Assembly (NCBI GenBank): GCA_023375785.1
Contig: SZWC01006683.1
Span: 8,798-72,797, forward strand
Source: Penium margaritaceum
Taxonomy: Eukaryota; Streptophyta; Zygnematophyceae; Desmidiales; Peniaceae
Direction: 5' to 3'
DNA length: 64,000 bases
Shown: piece after piece, positions 33,408 through 43,240 of the stretch
How positions within the stretch are numbered: position 1 is the stretch's first letter
How the letters are laid out: each line of letters begins with the position of its first letter
Translations under genes and position numbers: made by a program
Notes under the pieces: generated by a model
Told to the model about the DNA's origin: nothing
Seen by the model: only the letters and a program-made list of their open reading frames with translations
Databases searched by the model: none

Positions 33408-34820
33408 TCAGGAAGAGGAGAGAAGGCCCATGCGACTACAGAGATGAGCGTGGCGGTCGACAGAGAGAGCTTTGGTGAAGATGTCAGCAGTTTGATCAGC
33501 AGTGGGGAGATAGTGCATGACGACCTCGCCTTCCGCGACTGCTTCACGGACGTAGTGATACTGCCGACGGACGTGCTTGGTTCGATCATGGAGAGCCGGA
33601 TCTTCGGAGAGAGCGATGGCTCCTTCATTGTCACAATGAATGGGCGTGGGTTCAAGTTGGTCAAACCCTAGCTTGCTCATAAGCATGCGAAGCCAGACCG
33701 CCTCTCGCGTGCATTCACTCTCAGCGATGTATTCAGCTTTGGTAGAGGAGAGATCGACCACTGACTGCTTCTTGCAGCACCAGCTGACTGGTCCACCATT
33801 GAGAAGAAAAACATACCCAGAGGTGGAGCGAATTGTGATGTGATCACCAGAGAGATCGGCATCACAGAAGCCCTGGAGAACATTGTTCCCAGAGGAGTAG
33901 CGGATAGGAAGAGAGGCAGATCCACGGAGGTAGCGAATGCTGCGTTTGGCGGCCACGATGTGAGCAGTAGTAGGGCGTTGGCATCCTTGACTGAGAAGGC
34001 CAATGGAAAAGGAGAGGTCAGGCTGTGTAGCCACAGGGGAGTACATCAATGAGCCCACCATTCGTGGAAAAGCCTGGGCATCCTCTGCGGAAGCCACATG
34101 TGTGGTTGTCGTGACTGGTTTGGTGAGACCGTGATCCTTGGAAAGTGGTGTAGTCTGTGGAGTGGATGTACCAAGGCCAAACTTGTCGGCCACACGTTGG
34201 GCATAGGTGGCTTGAGTAAGCGTCACCTGGCCGTGCGTTATGTCATGAGTGACTTGGATGCCAAGGTAGTACTTGAGTGGCCCTAAGTCTGTCATTTCAA
34301 AATGGTGAGACAGCTGCTGTTTGAGGGTATCCAGAATAGAGAGAGATGACCCAAACAGAATGAGGTCGTCCACATAGAGAATAACGTCGGGAAGGTTAGA
34401 TCCTCCAAGAAAGTACACTGAGTGGTCTGAATGAAGACGTTGGAGGCCTTCGACCAAGAAGAATTCATGAATCTTCAAGTTCCATTGTCGTGGAGCTTGC
34501 TTCAGGCCATACAAAGACCTTCTGAGCTTGCAGACGTGATCGGGTTTATCTGGAGAGATGAATCCCTCTGGTTGAATCATGTAGATTGTTTCGTTGAGGT
34601 TGCCGTTGAGGAAGGCACTTTTGACGTCCATTTGATGGAGGTGCCATTTGTTGTTAGCAGCCAGAGATAGGATCACTCTGATAGATGAGTACTTGGCTAC
34701 AGGTGCAAAGATGTCTTGATAGTTTACCCCAAGCACTTGACTGTATCCGCGTGCAACAAGGCGGGCTTTGTAGCGATCAGGTGTACCTGCACTGGTCAGC
34801 TTGGTTTTGAACACCCACTT
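33408..34820 (-). CDS. Copia-3 reverse transcriptase and RNase H
   Basis: A 468-residue open stretch. RT starts RYKARLVARGYSQVLGVNYQ (residues 14-33), with HLHQMDVKSAFLNGNLNE (59-76), the SLYGLKQAPRQWN motif (99-111) and catalytic YVDDLILFG (147-155). RNase H begins near residue 315 (CDADLSGDHITIRSTSGYVF), with SSTKAEYIAESECTREAVWL (350-369) and the terminal DQTADIFTKAL motif of Copia elements. RT copies element RNA and RNase H removes it. All catalytic motifs I looked for are present. Confidence 0.94.
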   Translation of the reverse strand, partial: KWVFKTKLTSAGTPDRYKARLVARGYSQVLGVNYQDIFAPVAKYSSIRVILSLAANNKWHLHQMDVKSAFLNGNLNETIYMIQPEGFISPDKPDHVCKLRRSLYGLKQAPRQWNLKIHEFFLVEGLQRLHSDHSVYFLGGSNLPDVILYVDDLILFGSSLSILDTLKQQLSHHFEMTDLGPLKYYLGIQVTHDITHGQVTLTQATYAQRVADKFGLGTSTPQTTPLSKDHGLTKPVTTTTHVASAEDAQAFPRMVGSLMYSPVATQPDLSFSIGLLSQGCQRPTTAHIVAAKRSIRYLRGSASLPIRYSSGNNVLQGFCDADLSGDHITIRSTSGYVFLLNGGPVSWCCKKQSVVDLSSTKAEYIAESECTREAVWLRMLMSKLGFDQLEPTPIHCDNEGAIALSEDPALHDRTKHVRRQYHYVREAVAEGEVVMHYLPTADQTADIFTKALSVDRHAHLCSRMGLLSSS

Positions 34821-36662
34821 ACACGTGACTACGGGAGTGTGTGGTGGTCGAGGAACAAGATCCCATGTGTGCTATTTTTCAAGTTGAGAGAGTTCCTCTT
34901 GAGCTGCTTGGCGCCAGTGGTCAGAATCCGGGCGGCGCATAGCATCTTTGAAGCTGGTGGAATCCACCACTTGCGCGAGTAGTACAGTGTTATCAATGTC
35001 GTCATCGGTTGGGATCTCAGTGGTTGAAAGAAAGCAAAGCTGAAGAAAAGATGGAGGTCTTGTGAGTTGAGCACACTGGCGTAGTCCCGATGTAGTGCTG
35101 GGGATGAGTGTCTATGGAGCAGCAGGAGCATCATGATGTTCTTCTGGAATAACAGGGGGAAGTACACCAGCGTGGTCATTAGGTGTGGGGTCGACGGAGA
35201 ACTTTTGAAGAGGTGGTGGAGTTGTCTCAATGTAGACAGTGGGCGTGACTGCTGGTGGTGTTGCATCACATGCTCGATTGAAGAAGCTTTCATCAAAGAC
35301 TGGTTGTCTGCCCCGAATCACACGCTTGGAGTCTGGGTCCCAAAGTTGATAGATGTCGCGTGTCTCATACCCAAGAAGAATGCAGACTTTTGATCGTGGA
35401 TCAAGTTTGGAACGTTCTTCTGGCCGGACCCAGGCGTGTGCTATACATCCGAAAAAACGGATGTGTCCCAGATAGGGCTTGTTCCCAGTCCATGCTTCAT
35501 AGGGTGTTGATGCACCTGCAGGAAACTTTGCGATAGGAAGACGATTTGTGATACATGTTGCAGTGTGAAGAGCTTCAGCCCAGAAAGCAGATGAAAGGCG
35601 AGCAGTGTGGAGCATGGTCCGAACTTGTTCAAGAAGAGTCTGATTCATCCGCTCTGCCTTGCCATTCTGTTGTGGAGTATATGGCACCATGGTTTGATGT
35701 TAAATGCCTCTCTCATTGTAGAAGAATTTGAGGTTGCGGTTGACAAACTCGGTGCCGTTGTCAGTGCGGATTTTCTTGACGGTCAGGCTGGTCTCGTTTT
35801 CAACTTGTCGAACCCAAGTTTTAATTGCTTCAATAGCATCAGATCTGAAGCGGAGGATCCCGGTCCAGACCATATGTGTGTAGTCATCCAGAAGGACGAG
35901 GAAATAATGCTTGTTGGAGAGAGAGCCTTCCTTGATATAGCAGAGGTCCATGTGCACGAGTTCCAGGCACTCGTGGGTTCGATGTGACGGAAGGGCTTGA
36001 AAGGAGGCTTGATGTTGTTTGCTTGTGATACAACCTCCACACATGGATGCTTCGTTGTCTTGCGACAGAATGGCGGGAAGATCATGAGCAACTGAATCTC
36101 CAGCCATTTTGGTTAGAGTTAAACTGCTGACGTGTGCTAGTCGCTTATGCCAAAGAACTGCCATGGTTGACGAAGAAGTTGTCTTTGCCGATGTGGGTAA
36201 AGAGGCCACAAAGGCCATCTCTTGCATCTCTGGGTGTCTTGAAGGTTTTCTGGTGTCAAGGATAGTTGGGTTTCCCATTCGAGTGGCCACCGCTGCCAGT
36301 TGAGACGCCTGGTTGTACACCTTGCAGTTCTTGTCGGTATCAAACACCACTTTGATACCTTTTTCGTTGAGCTTGGTGACGGAGAGAAGATTTGCAGCGA
36401 GGTCTGGGACATAAAGTACATCTTCAAAAGTCCTGATTGCTGGTTTTCCATTGCACTTAATGGTGACCTTGACCGTCCCTTGCCCGTAGGCAGGAATAGT
36501 TCTCCCATCACCAAGGCGGACTTCTCGTGGTGTCAGGAAGCGTTTGAAGTTGATGAACCAGTCCTTTTTGCAGGTCATGTGTTTTATGCAACCAGATTCC
36601 ATAATCCATGCGAGGATGCCAGCAGCCAAGAGAAGCGCGCTGTCAATGGAGCACATGGCCAA
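34820..36662 (-). CDS. Copia-3 protease tail and integrase
   Basis: On the minus strand: protease-like WIMESGCIKHMTCKKDW near 36610, the GAG-pre-integrase zinc region (WHKRLAHVSSLTLTKMAGDS near 36150, CGGC near 36040), the core with HMDLCYIKEG and IRTDNGTEFVNRNL (near 35960 and 35760), then TPQQNGKAERMNQTLLEQVR near 35680 and the C-terminal KVCILLGYETRDIYQLWDPD near 35380. It splices element DNA into the genome. Mostly open, with few breaks. Confidence 0.92.
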
Positions 36663-37911
36663 TTATTCAGTGACAAATTCTTCTTCTTCCAGAGTGTGAT
36701 GTGCTGCATCTTCTGGTGCTGAGCCATAGGTTGAATGCTCTGGCTGTGTAGCTGACATGTCTTTATCAGGCAGGATTGGTCCTTCAGACAGGAGATTCAA
36801 CTGAAAGTTGTTTTCTTCATCAGATGATTCCTGTGCTTTTGAAGACACTGTAAGAAAAGCGGCCACGGTGGACATGTAAGTCGTCAGCATTGCTTGATGT
36901 GGTCGTCGAGAACCATAATGATGAGCAAGATTTGGACGTCGTTTAGGGCAGTCCACGGCAATGTGCCCCTTTTGCTTGCACGTCCAACACACTCGGTCAT
37001 TTGGTGGAACAAAACCCCGTGGTGAGTGAGGAGTTGATTGGTCTCTGCTGTTGAAGTGCGTAAGGGAGCCCTGACTGCCGTTACCATAGGATCCAAACTT
37101 CTTCGTCCTTTGTCCCTGATGTTTGGTCACAAGGCCAGTTTCACCTCCATCATCCTTGACGTATGATTCTTCAACCATCATTAGCTCTTTGACAGCCTTC
37201 TCCAGAGTCAAAGAATATGGTTGACTTCCAGGTGGTGGTGCTACTGCTGGTGCAGCTCTAGCGGCAGCAGCATGTGCCCCAGCGGCTGCTCTTCCTTGTG
37301 CATCAATGGCTTACTGCAGAGTTGTTCAAAGTTCAGCCAGTTGAGCATCAAAGGTCTTCCCCTGTTTTTGAAAAGTCTGAAGTCGGTTGATGGTGTCTTT
37401 GAATCTGGCAGGTAGTCCACAAAAGAGAGTTGATAATAGGCCTCTTTCAGAGATCATTTCTCCCATTGATGAAATGCGACTGGCCAGATGTTTAAGATGG
37501 GACACGTGATCCTCCAGACGTGTTCCTTCTTCCATCTGTTGAGTGTGAAACTCTGTCAAGAGACTTCCTAGTTCAACATCGCTTGTTCCTTCATAACGAT
37601 TCTTCAGAGCCTTCCAAGCCTTCCTTGGACAGTTGGTTGGGTTGTTTTCTCTGATGATAAACTCGAGTTGTTCTGTTAGATTCAGTGCCAGACTTAAAAA
37701 AGCCCGATCACAGCGCCGTTTCCAGCTGATTTGTTCTTCAGGTGATGCTTCTGCAGGTAATGTATCGGTGGGAGGGTCACAGACGACTCCCCATAGGCCC
37801 TTGTTCAGAAAAATCATCTCAACATTGAACGCAAAGGTATGATATTCATCGCCGTCAAACGGCGCCACTTTGAAGCTATCTCCATTGTTGATGGTTGCCG
37901 CCATGGTTGCG
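36663..37911 (-). CDS. Copia-3 gag
   Basis: Begins MAATINNGDSFKVAPFDGDE at 37904 (a gag-type start, 40 bases inside the primer site). It contains the Copia capsid wording LNKGLWGVVCDPP, a CPRKAWKALKNRYEG stretch and LKHLASRISSMGEMI, and a canonical zinc knuckle CWTCKQKGHIAVDC (CX2CX4HX4C) near 36945-36990. The length and layout are normal for Copia gag. Mostly open. Confidence 0.92.
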
Positions 37912-37928
37912 TAGATCTGAAGATACCA

Positions 37929-37943
37929 CCTGCTCTGATACCA
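37929..37943 (-). promoter_or_regulatory. Copia-3 primer-binding site
   Basis: Minus-strand TGGTATCAGAGCAGG, a perfect match to the initiator Met tRNA 3' end core, two bases after the LTR end. Confidence 0.92.
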
Positions 37944-37945
37944 AA

Positions 37946-39187
37946 TGATGAGTTTTACATAACGGAATCTTTAGGAATCTTCAGATGCAGTCTCCTGATT
38001 GATCTTCACTTCGATGCTTTGCTGAATTGTTGGTGATGATCTCTTAGACACGTGTCACCACTCATACACACACGGGCACTCTTGCCTCAGTAATGTCATT
38101 GACTGTGCAATTCAAGAGTATGGGCTGAAGGTACAGTTACACGACTCGTCTCACAAGCTTTCCAACGGTACCAAGCTTGTTCAAAATGATCTCACACAGA
38201 AGAAGTAATAACAAATACAAACCTACGGCTACTAAACTGTCTGTACTAGCTAATAGCAGAAAAGTACAAGTGTTTACGTAGTCCGGTATCCTGTGTCTTT
38301 GAGTTCTCAGTCACAGCATCACCCGGACGCCGCTCGATGACCTTCGACTATCGGCAGACCGAGGTTGGCGGATGCCCAGCGCCCTCGGTGCGATCCACGG
38401 AAGAGATCGCCCGGATCTGCGGTACCTTACCATGGCTGTTTGATCTTTCTTGGGCGTTTGTCTCAAGAGGACCGGATGGTCACACTTTTCGATTTGGCAA
38501 TGGCTCCGATCATTCCACTTCCCTCGCAATGATTCGTGATCACAGGATCTATCTTTAGAAAGGGCAATATCTTCCTCGTGCTCCAGTCCCCTGCCACGTC
38601 AGCAGACTTGAAGTCAAGAGGAGCTCACGCTCACACTCTCGCTTAGTCTGCTAGGCCACACACCCTGTTTGCCCAAATNGGGCGATTGTCCCGAGAGGAC
38701 CGGATGGTCACATTTCTCGATTTGGCAATGGCTCCGATCATTCCACTTCCCTCGCAATGATTCGTGATCACAGGATCTATCTTTAGAAAGGGCAATATCT
38801 TCCTCGTGCTCCAGTCCCCTGCCACGTCAGCAGACTTGAAGTCAAGAGGAGCTCACGCTCACACTCTCACTTAGTCTGCTAGGCCACACACCCTGTTTGC
38901 CCAAATCCTGCCAGGTATAGAGCTTCCAGTACCATAGTCCAGCCAGCTCTCCGGAGCTCCAATAGGCTGAGTAGAGTGGGTAGGGCTGCGGATGGATGGA
39001 GCAGTGGGACGCCTAAAGAGGCCTGCCCACAGTCATACCATACCCCGCCATGTAGAATAGACAGGAGGGTCGAGAGAGAAAGGGTGAATCTCTCTCTCGG
39101 CCCTCTTGTTTCCTTTTTTTTTGTTGCTGTGCCGAGCCCAATAAATCGTTGGATCGAGGCGATCTGACGGCTGTCCTTTTCCCAACA
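37946..39187 (-). repeat. Copia-3 5' LTR (carries an assembly join)
   Basis: 1242 bases, 227 more than the 3' LTR. The excess is explained by two near-identical blocks, 38452-38678 and 38680-38906, that meet exactly at a single N (38679). Without the extra block the length is 1014-1015 and matches the partner. Confidence 0.9.
38679..38679. other. Single-N join inside a 227-bp duplication
   Basis: Both flanking blocks start GGGCG and end GCCCAAAT. The join is probably two contig ends overlapping that were not merged. Confidence 0.85.
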
Positions 39188-40860
39188 ATTCAGCTCCACT
39201 CCACAAAAATTTCTTGATTTATACATGGTGGGTTGTTTCCACTGTTGCAATCTTGGAGGAGAACAACTCCTATTGCTTTTTTTGATGCATCCATGGCCAT
39301 GACGTTGACCACCGTTGGATCAGACAATCGTTAGGCTGGTGCTAAGGTCAGAGCATTTCATCAAGAGTTTCACACTTCTTGTTTACTATCCCCCTAAATC
39401 CACTCGTTGTTTTCACAAAGAAAATTGGAGAGATTAGCTGAAACTCAAATGTACCCCTTGAGGAGTTGAAGGTAGTAGTTACAGAATCCCAAAAACATGT
39501 GGACTCTCTTTATGTTGGTGGGCCTGGGCCAATCAATGACCGCCTCCACTTTCTTTGGGTCCATCAGGATGTGTCCGCTGATCGATTGGCAAATGAAGCC
39601 ACATTTCAAGAGTTTTCCATAACTTTTTTCTCTTTGTTGAATCTTGAGAATTTTTTGGAAATGTGCACCGTTTTCCTTTGGACTTTGGTTATACACAACG
39701 ATGTCATCAAGATACACAAAAATTGATTCGTCGAGTAATGGCAGAAAAACATTGCTAATGCCTACAGGATTTTGAACACAATGACTGTGAACTCAAGGTG
39801 CAGCATGTATCAGGTACAGAACATCATCTTCTTGACTTCCTTACCAGATATGAAGATATGACAATAGCCGCTTTGAAGGTCAGTACTAGTGAACATTCTC
39901 AATCCGTGGAGTTGATGAAAAAGTTTGTTTGCTCAGAGAAGAGGATAGTAGTTCTTCATGGCAATATCGTTCGAAGCACTGTAGTCCACGCACATCCCTT
40001 TCTCACCAATTTTCGTTTTTCAAGAAGCATGCAGGTGGGGCATATGGTGACGTGGATGACTTGATGAACCCCCAACTGAGCATCTCGTCTAGCTGCTATA
40101 TCAGCTCAGTCACCTCGTGGTCTCTCATCCAATCAGATACCCGGATTGAGTTCTATGTGATGGTCGATGTTGCTTTGCAAAGGTATCTCTAGATGTATTT
40201 ATATGAAAAACAGCCTCAACGAGGCTGATGTTCTTGCAGAATGGTTGTGAAAATTTCAGGTTTCAAGGCCATGAGGCTGATGTTTCCGCATTTGCTCATG
40301 TGATTTCTTTTTCTTCCCCTGGTTCCACATGAATGAGCCACGCTTGTGCTTTGCATCACAGGCACCTCTTGGCCATGTTTAGAGATATCTGCTAGGTGCG
40401 TTGGCTTTAGCTACGACAAACGCCTAAGCTCCTTTCTTCTCAGTTACTTCTTGTACCCGCTCCCACGTTGTAAACTGATTAAGAAGAGGTAGGTGCCATT
40501 TTCTTCCGTTGATATGTAGACAGGCTCCTGCGTTGCTCCTATACACGTTTTTGATTATTTTGGTACAAGAAAAATGAGCCAAACATGATTTTGTGAGTTC
40601 TCATAGGGCTAGTTCTCCAAACCATTGCTTCATGTAGTTCTCCGATTTGTAGTCAGAATAGTTCAAAATGTCGATGAATCTACACACATCTGTAGACGCT
40701 CTGTTCCTTCAAGAATCCATGGTTCGGTCTACAAACCCAGTTTTTGTTCCATGTCTTTGCTCACCGTTCTGTGAATTTTGCAACCCCTTGGTCTGACCTA
40801 CAACAGTGTTACCGGTTGGTCAACCTTGTACCCCTTGTCAATCTTTACACGGAGCAGGTA
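39188..40860 (-). pseudogene. Gypsy-4 RNase H, RT and protease-linker remnants
   Basis: See Gypsy-4. RT thumb at 39445-39717 contains MYLDDIVVYNQ (the YxDD active-site motif) and the HILMDPKKVEAVIDWPRP stretch. The RT N-terminal part lies near 40000-40190. 40200-40800 is a poorly preserved linker. Confidence 0.75.
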
Positions 40861-40869
40861 TAAGCCGTC

Positions 40870-41373
40870 CCCTTGCTTTTCATGTGAAATCACATTGCTT
40901 TCCCCCTCCCTTCAAATGATGGCCTCCCTGTTGTTGAAGAGCAGCTCAAGTACTTGTCGGTAAGGTGGCTCACTCGAAACAGATTGGCTCCAAAGTTGGA
41001 AATGTGGAGCACGCTGTGAATCGTGCTCGTGATATCCTCCCGGTCCACATCCACCTTGATACAAACATCACCTTCACCTGCAGCCAATTCTATTTTACTG
41101 TTGGCCACATTCATGCACCGCTCCAAGGCACTGTAGGTAAAAAATGCGGCGCGTTTGTATCTCGTGTCGCGGCCTGATCCAGAGTCTATCACTGTGACTC
41201 ATGGATGTACAAAGTTGGTGGATCTTGCGCCATCATAACATGGTCATCCTTCTCTCCAGCCTTTCCCGGATGTTCTGACTTTCTGCTGGGGCATTTATGT
41301 GCGTACAGGCTTTCTTTTCCAGAGACGTAGCACTCTCCTTTCCTGTCACCATTCTTGGTACCCATCTTGCTAA
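40870..41373 (-). pseudogene. Copia-5 nucleocapsid and protease (3' part, beyond Copia-4)
   Basis: The minus strand reads a zinc-knuckle-like ECYVSGKESLYAHKCPSRK near 41270-41330 and then a Copia protease segment: NSKIELAAGEGDVCIKVDVD near 41050 and SVLHISNFGANLFRVSHLT near 40970. The gag part continues at 46653-47360 on the far side of Copia-4. Broken. Integrase and RT are not found, so the element is incomplete. Confidence 0.72.
41369..41373. repeat. Target-site duplication of Copia-4 (left)
   Basis: GCTAA here and GATAA at 46653-46657 (4 of 5 bases) flank Copia-4. Both sides are Copia-5 sequence. Confidence 0.5.
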
Positions 41374-42086
41374 TGTTAAAAAGTACCCCAACCATGGATG
41401 CGGTTTGCCGTTTTCCTGGTTCGACCACTAGAGAGTAGTTGGATGTCTGAACTGATTACAGATTTGGACTCCTTGGATTTTCCCATGCGGTTTCAAGCTT
41501 TTAGTTGCTCAGTTTGGTTGAGAATTCAGAAAGTTAGCCCTACCCAAAGATTGGGTGGTGCGGCGGATGGGATCTGTTATCCCTCCGGGGTGACGGGATA
41601 CTCCACCGCCGGTGGTCTGTGTTCAGCTCCGACTGGCTCCATAGACCCGAGGTCCTAGAGGAAGCAACCAGGGAGGTCCCCTGGACCAGGTCAAGCCGCC
41701 CTTTGACTCGCCAATCAAAATGCACTCCGAGAGCCATAGTTGGCTCATGTCGGAGACGGCTCACGTCGGCGGCAGCCAAAGGCGGCTCCACCAAGGGTTT
41801 CTTCGATGGGCATAGCACGAGCTATACTGCTCCGTTTTGGGCGTGCTTGGATGCGTTGGAAAGCTCAGATCACAGTACATCAGAAACTGATGTAAAATCA
41901 CCAAAATAACAAAACCATTAACGGTCTACATCCTTTCTCAGTTTCCGCAACCTGCATTCTGTCCGAATTTTGCTCCCTTGGTGTTGTGGTAAGCTAAAGC
42001 ACACACCTCCCTTGGAAGTCTCTTTGCACTAAGCAGCCATGGACACTTGTGGTAGATCAAAGCACACCAGGATAGCATTCCTGAAA
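41374..42086 (+). repeat. Copia-4 5' LTR
   Basis: Starts TGTTAAAAAGTACCCC. Shares long identical blocks with the 3' LTR, for example TTCGACCACTAGAGAGTAGT and AACCATTAACGGTCTACATC. Confidence 0.85.
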
Positions 42087-43240
42087 AAGGGTTATAAGTC
42101 CACAGCCCTGACCTGCCTACCACGTCGTTCATGGCTTCTGGAACGCACGAGAGTGTCGCTCCGGGTGACGTCTCCGTCGTACTTTGAGACTGTCCATTGC
42201 AGAAGTTCAATACGGCGCAGAAGACGGATTCTTCACCCATCCAAAAATACATGGGCAGCGTTGGATTTGGGCTATGGCGGTGGAACTTTGAGATCCACCT
42301 CACGCACAAGGGACTGCTAGAGCTTATGAAGGGTACGGAGGTTCAAGGTGCAAGCGCAGCAAACAAGGAGAAGACAGTCGTTGCTAAGAAGAACACGTAG
42401 GCACTGATGCTCTTACCTTCTGCGCTACACGAATCTCAATGGGGCTACATCCATGGCTGCACTTTGGAGGTAGACACGTGGAAGAAGCTCTGCTCCATCC
42501 ACCAATCAACATCCCTAGCCAACAAGATCTTTGCAATGAAGTGACTCTTGGCGGTGAGGATCGAGGAGGGTGAGGACATCATTTGCTCCATGCAACAGAT
42601 CGAGTCTCTCACCTCACAATACAATGATGTGGGGTGGAAGATTGATACAATGATGTTGGCGATGGCGCTTGGTATGGCTCTACCTGAAAGTTGGAGCCCT
42701 CTCATAACCGTATTGGGAGGTTGGGAGGAGGAGAAACTCCTAGGGCGTAGTCGCCGAGTACAGCGGCAAGCGAGGTGGCGGTAAGGGTGGCAGCAAGAAG
42801 GGTGCCAAGAGGAGTGCGTGCCATAATTGTGCCATGGAAAGCCATTGCGCCAAGGATTGTCCAGAGGAGGCGCAAAATGGTGGAAAAGACGCCAAAGGTA
42901 AGAAGGCCCTCCTCAACAACATGAAGAACCACGACCTGAAGGGTGCCAACCGGCGGTACCTTGACTCAGGTGCGGAGGAGCATACCCAAGTTGAGAAGGT
43001 TGGGTTTCATAAACTAAACCAAGTCAGCAAAATCCATGGTGGTCGCCAACGGCAAGGTCAAACCTGCGGCCGGCCAAGGTGATGTGGACGTGGAGGTGTT
43101 GGTTGGTGGTAAAAAGGTGTAGTGTGTTATCCAAAACATGCAACATGTCCCCGGCCTGGCTGAAATTTTGAGTGTGAGCCACTTGATAGACAAGGGATAT
43201 GAAATGCTCTTCCAGAGGAAAGGTGCAGCCATTTGAAGAC
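42087..43240 (+). pseudogene. Copia-4 gag and protease
   Basis: Gag starts near 42130 (MASGTHESVAPGDVSVVL) and has capsid wording YMGSVGFGLWRWNFEIHLTH and LEVDTWKKLCSIHQSTSLAN, then MALPESWSPLITVLGG (near 42675). The zinc-knuckle region lies near 42820-42870 (CHNCAMESHCAKDCP). The protease region starts near 42960 (YLDSGAEEHTQVEKVGF). The same gag wording recurs in Copia-6 (MALPDSWGPLITVLGG). Broken. Confidence 0.82.

Larger units (their letters stand above)
31457..39187 (-). mobile_element. Copia-3, young Ty1/copia element inserted in Gypsy-4
   Basis: Complete on the minus strand: 5' LTR 37946-39187, primer site 37929-37943, gag, protease, integrase, RT-RNase H, a G-rich 3' non-coding region, polypurine tract 32472-32481, 3' LTR 31457-32471. 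The LTRs differ at only about eight or nine places over the first 735 bases compared by eye, about 1%. The coding region looks nearly whole, with only a few breaks. This is the youngest element in the window. A 356-base gap (32625-32980) lies in the 3' non-coding part and the 5' LTR contains an assembly join. Confidence 0.93.
29821..40860 (-). mobile_element. Gypsy-4, Ty3/gypsy chromovirus split by Copia-3
   Basis: 3' LTR 29821-30355, integrase remnants 30400-31320, RNase H start near 31360-31456, then Copia-3 (31457-39187), then RNase H, RT and linker continuing 39188-40860. RT is clear at 39445-39717 (PKKVEAVIDWPRPTNIK, FLGFCNYYLQLLKGY). Near 40800-40850 the gag-protease junction matches Gypsy-1 near 16010-16060. 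No gag or 5' LTR is found, so the 5' part is missing. Old, more than ten breaks. Confidence 0.82.
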
